Below, one piece after another: positions 1 through 6,718 of a stretch of DNA of 17,586 bases. Location: contig JBBDIO010000201.1 in NCBI GenBank assembly GCA_040880365.1, forward strand, positions 1 to 17,586, in the 5' to 3' direction. Every line of letters starts with the position of its first letter. The first letter of the stretch is position 1. The notes beneath the pieces are model-generated. The model ran no database searches and was not told where the DNA came from. It saw only the letters and a list, made by a program, of their open reading frames with translations. The position numbers were made by a program, and so were the translations under genes. This stretch comes from JBBDIO01 sp040880365. Its GTDB lineage: Bacteria > Chloroflexota > Anaerolineae > Caldilineales > Caldilineaceae.

Positions 1-79
1 AGCCCACGAGCAGCAGCGTCGCGAGCGCGATCCACGCACACGCGCCGGGCCGCTGGGGTTTATGCCGCGTTACCAACAC
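1..79 (-). CDS. Possible N-terminus of a membrane or secreted protein, cut by the left edge
   Basis: On the minus strand, GTG (79-77) or TTG (76-74) opens a frame that stays open for 26 codons to the window edge. It would overlap the end of the transhydrogenase gene by about 10 bases. The peptide has a basic head (RHKPQRPG) followed by a hydrophobic run (AWIALATLLLVG), like a signal peptide or first membrane helix. I see no Shine-Dalgarno sequence and no family can be assigned from so little. The overlap with the upstream stop would suit translational coupling. An open frame this short can arise by chance in GC-rich DNA, so this is tentative. Confidence 0.35.
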   Translation of the reverse strand, partial: MLVTRHKPQRPGACAWIALATLLLVG

Positions 80-1377
80 CGCATAGACGCGCGGAAAAGG
101 GATTCCAGGTCTTCGGCCGCGGCGGGGCGGGGTGACAACTTGGTGACCCGGTGCTGGGGCAACGCACCCGCTACGAGGCCGGGAATGTCGGCTTCGGTAT
201 AGCCGATGGCGCCCAGGCCGTTGGGTATGCCGGTTTGCTGCATAATCCGGATTAGCCCCTGGGCAACCAGGTCGCCCGCGTCGGCGGGGGTTGCGTCGCG
301 TGTGTCGACGCCGAGTAGTTCGGCCACATAGAGGTGCATGGCGGGATTGGCCTGGGCGGTGAAGCGAAAGACTGCGGGCGCATTGAGGATAACGGCCATG
401 CCGTGGGGCACCAGCGGGTGATCCACGTTGTAGCCTTCGGGGCGGAAATCCTTGACCATACCCGCCACAGGATAGGACATGCCGTGTGGCAGGTGGACAC
501 CCGCATTGCCAAAGCCGATGCCCGCGATGGTCGCGGCCAGGAGCATTTCGCTGCGGGCTTCGTCGTCTTCGGGGTCCTGCACGGCGCGCACCAGATTTTG
601 CGCGCACATCTCGACGGCACGCGAGGCCCAGATATGGCTGATGGGGTTGGCCCCCTGATAGGCCGGGCGCAGGCGCGGGTTTTCGGCGGCGGGGCGGTTG
701 GCATAATCCAGCGCGGTGATGGATTCGATGGCGTGGCTGAGCACATCCAGCCCGGTGCAGGCGGCGACCATGCGCGGCAGGGTGCGCGTGTTGTCGGGGT
801 CGATGATGCCCAGCGACGGGCGCAGCGCCCGGTGCGCAATGCCGGTCTTGGCGTGCATGGCAACATAGTCAAAAATCGCCACGCCTGTGGTTTCGCTGCC
901 GGTGCCCGCCGTGGTGGGAATCGCGATCAGCGGCTGGAGCTTGCCGGGCACGGGCCGCCCTTCGCCGATGGGCGGATTGGCATAGGCCAGCAGATCGGCG
1001 GGATAGGTGGCAAAGAGGTTGGCGACTTTGGCCGTATCCATGCTGGAGCCGCCGCCCACGCCCACATAGCCGTCGAAGTTGCCCTGGGTGGCGAACTCGA
1101 TGGCATCCAGAAACGAGGCGTCGGTGGGTTCCACGCGTACCCGGTCGTAGAGCACGGCGTCGATGCCTTCGGCGCGCAGCGATTCCAGCGTGATGCTGAC
1201 AGTTTCACTGCTCGCGAGCTGGGGATCGGTCACAACCATGACGCGCTTTGCGCCGAGTGCGGCCATATCGGACCCGACTTCGCGCGTGACGCCCGGCCCG
1301 AATTTAATGCTGGACGTGTCCATTGTAAAGGCGGTTTCCAGCCCGGTGGCAGAGGCGGATGTCCGATTTGTCATCAT
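70..1377 (-). CDS. Hydroxyacid-oxoacid transhydrogenase (iron-containing alcohol dehydrogenase, ADHFE1/HOT type)
   Basis: This 435-residue enzyme belongs to the iron-dependent alcohol dehydrogenases. Its closest fit by motif is the ADHFE1/HOT branch, which couples oxidation of 4-hydroxybutyrate to succinate semialdehyde with reduction of 2-oxoglutarate to 2-hydroxyglutarate, without net NAD(P) use. Visible marks are the nucleotide-binding GGGSSMDTAK (108-117), IPTTAGTGSE (153-162), and likely metal ligands D211 and H215 (GLDVLSHAIES), H298 (LPHGMSYP) and H325. The segment NVDHPLVPHG (317-326), followed by APAVFRFTA, is characteristic of the HOT branch and makes plain butanol or lactaldehyde dehydrogenases less likely. 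Length is normal for a bacterial enzyme without a mitochondrial presequence. The first of two adjacent ATGs (1377, 1374) is taken as start; AGAAAG lies about 8 bases upstream. It is divergent from purB. Substrate is inferred from the family, not proven. Confidence 0.88.
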   Translation of the reverse strand: MMTNRTSASATGLETAFTMDTSSIKFGPGVTREVGSDMAALGAKRVMVVTDPQLASSETVSITLESLRAEGIDAVLYDRVRVEPTDASFLDAIEFATQGNFDGYVGVGGGSSMDTAKVANLFATYPADLLAYANPPIGEGRPVPGKLQPLIAIPTTAGTGSETTGVAIFDYVAMHAKTGIAHRALRPSLGIIDPDNTRTLPRMVAACTGLDVLSHAIESITALDYANRPAAENPRLRPAYQGANPISHIWASRAVEMCAQNLVRAVQDPEDDEARSEMLLAATIAGIGFGNAGVHLPHGMSYPVAGMVKDFRPEGYNVDHPLVPHGMAVILNAPAVFRFTAQANPAMHLYVAELLGVDTRDATPADAGDLVAQGLIRIMQQTGIPNGLGAIGYTEADIPGLVAGALPQHRVTKLSPRPAAAEDLESLFRASMRCW

Positions 1378-1393
1378 GGTGGCGGCTTTCTAT

Positions 1394-1423
1394 ATCTGAA
1401 TGGGCAGAATCTGAATGGGCAGA
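1394..1423. repeat. Two perfect tandem copies of a 15-bp unit
   Basis: ATCTGAATGGGCAGA occurs at 1394-1408 and again at 1409-1423 with no mismatch. It lies in the untranslated leader of the transhydrogenase gene, about 17 bases before its start. The core TGGGCAG recurs at 1550-1556 and 1566-1572, within a second direct repeat (TGGGCAGGCT, 16-bp period). Function unknown; an operator or a slippage duplication are both possible. Confidence 0.75.
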
Positions 1424-1489
1424 TGGGTGCTGGTTCTGGAAAACGGGTAGCGTTTGCATCCAGGCATCCCGTAAAATTCGATCATGGTG

Positions 1490-1518
1490 ACGATACTGGA
1501 ATTGGGCGTGGGTGTCAA
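1490..1518 (-). promoter_or_regulatory. Sigma70-type promoter for the transhydrogenase gene
   Basis: Read on the minus strand, a perfect -35 box TTGACA (1518-1513) is followed after exactly 17 bp by TATCGT (1495-1490), which matches 4 of 6 bases of the -10 consensus. Transcription would start near 1483, giving a leader of about 105 nt before the ATG at 1377. That leader contains a 15-bp tandem repeat at 1394-1423. Confidence 0.5.
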
Positions 1519-1617
1519 AATCCGGGCAAATGGCATAGGGCAGTGAGCATGGGCAGGCTGAGCCGTGGGCAGGCTATAAGAAGGGGAGACAAATGCAGGC
1601 GCGTGCTTGTTTTCAAG

Positions 1618-1623
1618 TATAAT
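1618..1623 (+). promoter_or_regulatory. -10 element of the likely purB promoter
   Basis: A perfect TATAAT lies 41 bases before the chosen purB start. No convincing -35 box sits 16-18 bp upstream, so the promoter would be weak or activator-dependent. A transcript starting near 1630 would leave a leader of about 34 nt with GAGGGA (1653-1658) as ribosome binding site. That favours ATG 1664 over ATG 1640, which would be only about 10 nt from the 5' end. Confidence 0.4.
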
Positions 1624-1663
1624 CCTGGGAGATGATCAAATGATACCCAGCCGAGGGAAGCCG

Positions 1664-3133
1664 ATGCAAGCCTTTACACACGATACATTTTTATCGCCAC
1701 TGACCTGGCGTTATGGCAGCGAAGCGATGCGCCGCATTTGGAGCGAGGTGGAAAAGCGGCGCTTGTTGCGCCGCTTTTGGGTTGCGCTCGCGCAGGCCCA
1801 ATCTGAAGTGGGCCTGGTAGCTGCCGAACAGGTGGCCGAGCTGCGCGCCCACCAGGACGACATCGACATCGCGCGCGCGGCCGAGATTGAGCAAGAGATT
1901 CGCCACGATCTGATGGCAGAGATTCGTACCTATGCCGAACAGTGTCCCCACGCCGGGGCAATTATTCATCTGGGCGCAACATCGCAAGACGCGCTGGACA
2001 ATGTAGACGCGCTGCGTCTGCGCGACAGTCTGGCACTGATCGAAACGCGGCTGGGGCATCTGTTGGAGATTCTGGCGCGGCGCATTGATGCCGAAGCAGA
2101 TCGCCCGGCCATTGCCTTCACGCATATCCAACCCGCGGAACCCACCACTGTGGGCTATCGGTTGGCTCAATATGCCCAGGATATGCTGGAAGACCTGCAA
2201 GCCCTGCGCTGGGCACAGGCGCGCCTGCGCGGCAAGGGACTCAAGGGGGCCGTGGGGACCAGCGCCAGCTATGCCCAGCTTTTGCAGGGGACAGCGGTGC
2301 GCCCCGCGCAATTGGAGGCGCGGGTGATGGCGTTGCTGGGTTTGCAGGCGTTCACCGCGACGACCCAGACCTATCCCCGCAAACAGGATTGGTTTTTGAC
2401 CAATGTGCTGGCCGGGATTGCGGCCAGCCTTCACAAATTTGCGTTTGATCTGCGCATTCTGCAAAGTCCGCCGATTGGCGAATGGAGCGAACCTTTTGGC
2501 ACCAAGCAAGTTGGTTCCAGTGCGATGCCTTTCAAGCGCAATCCGATTACCGCCGAAAATGTGGATAGCCTGACGCGCATGGTGGCGGCGTTGCCGCGGG
2601 TGGCGTGGGACAATGCGGCGTTGAGCCTGTTGGAGCGCACGCTGGACGATTCGGGCAACCGGCGCATCTTCTTGCCCGAAGCCTTTCTGCTGCTGGATGA
2701 ATGTCTGACCCAGGCCGCGCGTCTGGCCGAAGGGTTGCAGATTTGGCCCGGCCCCACGGCGCGCAATCTGCGCAACTATGGGCTGTTTGCCAATACCGAA
2801 AAGGTGCTCATGGTGGCGGCGCGGGGCGGCGGCGACCGCCAGGCACTGCACGAAGTGATCCGCGAACACAGCATGACTGCCTGGGCTGCGTTGCAGGCGG
2901 GCGATGAAAATCCACTGGCGCGCCTGTTGGCGGCAGACAGTCGCATCACCGATCTGGTGCCGGCGGCGGATGTGCTGGCCTTGATGGATGGGCACGATCA
3001 CGTGGGCGATGCACCGGAGCGCAGCCGGATGGTTGCCGCCGCAGTCCGGGCCGAATTGGCCCTATCCGATGCAGCGGCATCTGTCTCCTCACACGCAGCT
3101 GTGCCTTCACACGAAAATGGAAAATCAGCCTGA
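1664..3133 (+). CDS. purB: Adenylosuccinate lyase, vertebrate-type (PurB/ADSL)
   Basis: This enzyme removes fumarate from SAICAR to give AICAR in purine synthesis and from adenylosuccinate to give AMP; the family is a cytosolic homotetramer. From ATG 1664 it has 489 residues. Family marks are RHD (80-82), IIHLGATSQD (100-109), the catalytic-histidine segment THIQPAEPTT (153-162), KGAVGTSASY (194-203), the superfamily signature GSSAMPFKRNP (284-294) with its catalytic serine, and ERTLDDSGNRR (324-334). The order and wording of these motifs resemble animal ADSL (IIHLGATS, TQTYxRK, ERTLDDSxNRR) more than the shorter Bacillus PurB. The last 20-25 residues are Ala/Ser-rich and probably unstructured. 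ATG 1640 is an alternative start, but GAGGGA at 1653-1658 and the -10 box favour 1664. The stop shares a base with the next gene's start (TGATG), which suggests translational coupling. Confidence 0.93.
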   Translation: MQAFTHDTFLSPLTWRYGSEAMRRIWSEVEKRRLLRRFWVALAQAQSEVGLVAAEQVAELRAHQDDIDIARAAEIEQEIRHDLMAEIRTYAEQCPHAGAIIHLGATSQDALDNVDALRLRDSLALIETRLGHLLEILARRIDAEADRPAIAFTHIQPAEPTTVGYRLAQYAQDMLEDLQALRWAQARLRGKGLKGAVGTSASYAQLLQGTAVRPAQLEARVMALLGLQAFTATTQTYPRKQDWFLTNVLAGIAASLHKFAFDLRILQSPPIGEWSEPFGTKQVGSSAMPFKRNPITAENVDSLTRMVAALPRVAWDNAALSLLERTLDDSGNRRIFLPEAFLLLDECLTQAARLAEGLQIWPGPTARNLRNYGLFANTEKVLMVAARGGGDRQALHEVIREHSMTAWAALQAGDENPLARLLAADSRITDLVPAADVLALMDGHDHVGDAPERSRMVAAAVRAELALSDAAASVSSHAAVPSHENGKSA

Positions 3134-4227
3134 TGGCTAAACCGAATCTGGGCACCTATCTGGACTCTTTTGGGGTGGAAACCCACGAACTGATCGCAAC
3201 GTGCGATCCCCAGTTTGTGGATTATGGCATGGAAGAAATTCAGGATGTTGCGCCGGGCGCCGATGCCCTGAATGAAGTTGCGCCGGGCGTGCTGCGCGTG
3301 ATCCACGGTTTGCCGTTCGAGGCATTTGCCGCTACGTGGACCGCGGCCCCGCCTGTGTTTGTGCGTCACATTTGCCCTGTGCATGTGACCGCGCCCCTCG
3401 TGGGCACGGATGCGGATCTGGCGACGTTGGCCCAGTATGCGGGCATGGAGCTTGCGCCGCTATTGGTGGCGGATATGCCCTTTAGCGTGCAGACGCGCCT
3501 GCTGACCGAGGTCGCCTATCGCCCGCTTGCCGTGAATGATGCCGTGGCGACGATTGTGCAGGATATGGTGGGCGCGCCGCTGGATGTGCGTGCGCCGCAA
3601 CAGGTGGTTTCGGTGGTGGTCATTCAGAATGCCGAAGGCCAGATCGAGGCATTGCTGGGCGTTTCGACCGTGGTGCAGAATCTGTCGGATTGGGCGGGCG
3701 GCGTGCGCCGCTTTGCGCGCGAAGAGGGGCAGATTAGCCGTTCGGAGTTCAAGCTGCTAGAGGCGCTGGATGTCTTTGGCATCGAGTTGCTGCCGCGCAG
3801 CACTGCGTTGGACCTGGGGGCCTCGCCCGGTGGCTGGACGCGTGTGTTGCGGGCCAAAGAGCTTTATGTAACGGCTGTGGACCCCGGCGAGATGGATCCC
3901 CGCCTGAAGACCGACCGCGGGATCCGCTATAAGCCGATGACCGCCGAGAGTTATCTGCGTAACGACCCCGACACGTTTGACCTGATTGTGAATGACATGC
4001 GCATGGATGCCCGCGATTCGGCGCGCTTGATTGCCCAGTTTGCGCCCTATCTCTATCCCCACGGCGTGGTGATCATGACGCTGAAATTGCCCCAACAGCA
4101 CGGCAAACGCGTATTGGATCACGCGCTGGAGATTTTGCACGCAACTTATACTGTGGCGGGCGTGCGTCAGCTATTCCACAACCGAAGCGAGGTAACGGTG
4201 ATATTGCACAAGCGGGGGCGCGCGTAG
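3133..4227 (+). CDS. RlmM/FtsJ-like SAM-dependent 2'-O-methyltransferase, probably acting on rRNA
   Basis: This 364-residue protein has an N-terminal region (about 1-195) of the kind that carries RNA-binding modules in RlmM, followed by an RrmJ/FtsJ Rossmann methyltransferase domain. Motif I is DLGASPGGW (227-235) and an acidic SAM-ribose residue is D250 (AVDPGEMD). The K-D-K-E catalytic tetrad of 2'-O-methyltransferases can be traced as K207 (SEFKLLEA), D288 (VNDMRMD), K318 (MTLKLP) and E353 (NRSEVTV). E. coli RlmM modifies C2498 of 23S rRNA and has a similar architecture and length, so a 23S target is plausible but unproven. The ATG overlaps the purB stop by one base and has no separate promoter, so it is probably co-translated with purB. 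It converges with the SH3/Excalibur gene across 51 bp in which I see no terminator. Confidence 0.82.
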   Translation: MAKPNLGTYLDSFGVETHELIATCDPQFVDYGMEEIQDVAPGADALNEVAPGVLRVIHGLPFEAFAATWTAAPPVFVRHICPVHVTAPLVGTDADLATLAQYAGMELAPLLVADMPFSVQTRLLTEVAYRPLAVNDAVATIVQDMVGAPLDVRAPQQVVSVVVIQNAEGQIEALLGVSTVVQNLSDWAGGVRRFAREEGQISRSEFKLLEALDVFGIELLPRSTALDLGASPGGWTRVLRAKELYVTAVDPGEMDPRLKTDRGIRYKPMTAESYLRNDPDTFDLIVNDMRMDARDSARLIAQFAPYLYPHGVVIMTLKLPQQHGKRVLDHALEILHATYTVAGVRQLFHNRSEVTVILHKRGRA

Positions 4228-4278
4228 GTAAGAAGTTGGCCGATAGGTGCCTGTGCGCGTGGCTGTGTATTGCTCGAT

Positions 4279-5559
4279 CTAGTCGGGCAGGCTTTCGCAC
4301 GCCATTCCGTTGACGTCGGGGTCCAGATTGTGGATGTCTTGCCCGGTGATACGGAAGCAGTATTCAAAACAGGCCTGGGCCTGGGCGCGCACGCGGAAGC
4401 TGTGTGTGACACAGGCATAGGTGTTGGGGCTGCAATCGCATACCGGGAAATCCAGCGGTGTGGCGGTCGGCGTGGCAGTAGGCGGCGGTATCTCTGTGGC
4501 GTCGGGCACGGGGGAAGGCGTCGGCTCACCCGTGTTGGTGGGCGTTGGGGTGACAGTCGGCACAACCAGCGGCAATTGGGGCGGCGGATCGCTCACCTGC
4601 TCGGCGCGAACCCATAGGCCATCGAGGAGCAGATACCAGGTGCCGGTTGTGTCGCGGGCGACAATGTCCATGCTCGCGCGCAGGCCGGTTGCACCGGGCC
4701 GTACTGCGTTGAGGTCCGGCGCATCGTAGAGTTGGATGGCTATGGGCTGGGTAATTGTAATCGGTGTCGGGGTGGGAATTCCCGCCGAACCGGCGAGGGC
4801 AGTGACCACGGCGGGCACGACAATCTGGGCGCGTACTGTGGGGGTGGCAATGCCAAATGCCAAAGACTGGGGGACCTGCACATCGGCAGGGCGCAGCCAA
4901 CTGGCATCGTTGGTGGAGGTGATGGCGGCGACGGCAAGAATTGGGGCGAGAGGCGTTGCGGTCGCGCTGGGCAGAATCGGCGGCTCTGGGCTATTTGTGG
5001 GGGCCGTGAATAGCGCAGTTGCGTCGATAGTGGTGTCGGTGCTCTCTGTGCCACTACTCAGTGTGCTGGAGAGAGTGCCCGCAGCATTCGGTACAGGCGC
5101 GGCGGGATTTGATACAGCATCGCTGCTATCGTCCTCGGCCGCGGATCGGGATTCACCCGGCGGCAGGATGACCACGGCCTGGCGCGGCGCGGCTGCCTCT
5201 GTTGCCATCTCTGTGCCCGCTTCTGTGCTTGTGGCGTCTGTGGGGGTGGCAATGTCGGGCGCAGGCTCTGGCGTCGTGACGCGCGGGTCAGCCTCTGAAT
5301 CTGGCGTATCCAGCGCGGTTGCATCTGTAGCGGTTGCATCTGCTGTGGAAACCAGCGGCGTGGGGTTGGCATCGCGTTGGGCGCGCAGCCAGAAATAGGT
5401 TGTGGCGCCGGCGACAATGATCCCCAGCGCAATCAGAATCGTGGCCCAACGGAAAAAACTGTTCAAGTAGGGTATGCCTGTTGCGTTGTGCAGTCTAGCT
5501 ATGACGGGCGGCGATGCCGGTGGCCGCGAAGAATCGCGTGCGCAGGCAGGATGCGACAT
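4279..5559 (-). CDS. Membrane-anchored Thr/Pro-rich surface protein with SH3-like and Excalibur domains
   Basis: Counted from ATG 5559 (426 residues), a single hydrophobic helix (about 36-58, WATILIALGIIVAGATTYFW) is followed by a long Ala/Thr/Pro/Ser-rich linker typical of an extracytoplasmic stalk. A module at about 273-322, containing GTWYLLLDGLWVRAEQV, resembles bacterial SH3 domains that bind peptidoglycan or peptides. A second TPTPT linker leads to a C-terminal cysteine-rich domain (374-426) ending LDPDVNGMACESLPD. This fits the Excalibur family, with its DxDxxGxxCE calcium-binding loop. The likely role is extracellular, perhaps cell-wall binding, but no catalytic domain is visible. The start is uncertain: codons between 5559 and 5466 include rare ATA and AGA, so a TTG at 5466 just before the helix is possible, as is a GTG at 5676. 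None has a clear Shine-Dalgarno sequence. Confidence 0.75.
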   Translation of the reverse strand: MSHPACARDSSRPPASPPVIARLHNATGIPYLNSFFRWATILIALGIIVAGATTYFWLRAQRDANPTPLVSTADATATDATALDTPDSEADPRVTTPEPAPDIATPTDATSTEAGTEMATEAAAPRQAVVILPPGESRSAAEDDSSDAVSNPAAPVPNAAGTLSSTLSSGTESTDTTIDATALFTAPTNSPEPPILPSATATPLAPILAVAAITSTNDASWLRPADVQVPQSLAFGIATPTVRAQIVVPAVVTALAGSAGIPTPTPITITQPIAIQLYDAPDLNAVRPGATGLRASMDIVARDTTGTWYLLLDGLWVRAEQVSDPPPQLPLVVPTVTPTPTNTGEPTPSPVPDATEIPPPTATPTATPLDFPVCDCSPNTYACVTHSFRVRAQAQACFEYCFRITGQDIHNLDPDVNGMACESLPD

Positions 5560-5712
5560 ACTATGGCACAGTTGTGCTGCTTTGTGAAATTGTAGGTTGA
5601 GAATTTTGCAGGGTTGGATGCGTGTTGCGGGCGGTCGCAAAGTGACGCTTCCACACGCGCCCTGGCGGTGTGCCACGCCCCGGTCTAGAATTTTGACGGC
5701 GCTAGAAATATT

Positions 5713-5721
5713 AGGGAGAGG
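5713..5721 (+). promoter_or_regulatory. Strong ribosome binding site of the phosphoesterase gene
   Basis: A purine-rich GGGAGAGGG sits about 5 bases before the ATG at 5727. It is the clearest Shine-Dalgarno sequence in the window and fixes the start of the phosphoesterase. Upstream, TAGAAT at 5686-5691 could be a -10 box, but no good -35 is paired with it. Confidence 0.6.
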
Positions 5722-5726
5722 GCTTT

Positions 5727-6695
5727 ATGCGTATTGCAGTTTTGGCGGATATTCATGGCAATTTGCCTGCGTTGCAAGCAGTGGTAGCCGAGCTGGAACG
5801 GCTACAGCCGGATTATGTGATTCTCAACGGTGATTTGATCAATGCGGTGCCGTTTAGCCCCGAAGTGATTGACCTGGTGCGCAGCCAGGATTGGGCGGTG
5901 GTACGGGGGAATCATGAATTTTATTACCTGGATCTGGGCACCGAACGCGCCGGCGCGGGGTTCGAGGATCCGACGCGCTGGGGACAGTTGCATTGGCTGG
6001 CGGCGCGCATTTCAACGAAGCAGGGTGCCTATCTTGCCATGCTGCCCGATGAACGTCTCATCTGTTTGCCGGGGACGCGCCCCATGCGCGTGGCCCACGG
6101 CGTGCCGGGGCGCAATCGGGTTGGATTCTTTACCCATCAGCCCGCCGCGAGTATTGCCGCCGAGGTTGCCAATATCCGGGAAGAGACTGTCATTTCCGCG
6201 CATACGCATGTGCAGGTGGATCGCCAGGTCTGCGTACATGGCGACGCAGATGAAGATGTCTTCGCGGATCCGCACAGCACAGAGGAACACGCGGCGGCAG
6301 CCCGCACCTGGCATGTAATCAACCCGGGCAGCGTGGGGTTGCCGCTCAATGGCGATACGCGTGCCCAGTTTGCCATTTTGGAAAGTGTGGATCCGCAGCA
6401 GGTGGTGGGCGGCTGGCAGGTCACGCATCAGCAGGTGGACTATGATCGGCGACCGGCGCTGGCGGCATTTGCCGAGCGCGAAATGTTGCAGGCGGGCGGC
6501 GCAATCAGTCATCTCTTTTACTGGGAGTTGGTGACGGGTGAGCCGGAGATTGTGAACTTTTTTCAATGGGCGCGCCACGCGGGCCATGATCCCGATCACG
6601 CGATGGAAGCGGCCTTTCGCGCCTATGCCGCGGATACACGGCGCGATGCGTATGTGCGGGCGCGCGACCCGTTGGTGAGCAAGCCTGCCGCCTAG
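5727..6695 (+). CDS. Calcineurin-like metallophosphoesterase
   Basis: This 322-residue protein carries the full motif set of the di-metal phosphoesterase fold: LADIHGN (6-12, metal ligands D8 and H10), NGDL (34-37), GNHE (61-64), H124 in VAHGVPG, and SAHTHVQ (157-163) with H159 and H161. NPGSVGLPLNGD (199-210) is typical of the YfcE/MJ0936-like branch. Members of that branch cleave phosphodiesters or phosphomonoesters, and the physiological substrate is usually unknown. Here it is longer than the roughly 180-residue YfcE proteins by an insert around 70-120 and a C-terminal extension of about 100 residues, which could give its own specificity. A cytosolic location is likely, as there is no signal peptide. 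It is divergent from the Excalibur protein and converges with the DUF4129 gene, so it appears to be a single-gene unit. Confidence 0.85.
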   Translation: MRIAVLADIHGNLPALQAVVAELERLQPDYVILNGDLINAVPFSPEVIDLVRSQDWAVVRGNHEFYYLDLGTERAGAGFEDPTRWGQLHWLAARISTKQGAYLAMLPDERLICLPGTRPMRVAHGVPGRNRVGFFTHQPAASIAAEVANIREETVISAHTHVQVDRQVCVHGDADEDVFADPHSTEEHAAAARTWHVINPGSVGLPLNGDTRAQFAILESVDPQQVVGGWQVTHQQVDYDRRPALAAFAEREMLQAGGAISHLFYWELVTGEPEIVNFFQWARHAGHDPDHAMEAAFRAYAADTRRDAYVRARDPLVSKPAA

Positions 6696-6718
6696 CGCGA
6701 GGCCGAGTCGCGCCGGGG

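Noticed and set aside
334..1635. A 433-codon open frame on the plus strand opposite the transhydrogenase gene
   Set aside because: It is antisense to a gene with clear catalytic motifs, is Gly/His-rich in the way antisense frames of GC-rich genes are, and matches no family I recognise.
1691..3001. A 436-codon open frame on the minus strand opposite purB
   Set aside because: It is Gln/Arg/His-rich shadow translation of purB, whose own frame carries all lyase motifs.
5693..5698. TTGACG as a -35 box for the phosphoesterase gene
   Set aside because: No -10-like hexamer lies 16-18 bp downstream; that position is occupied by the purine-rich ribosome binding site.
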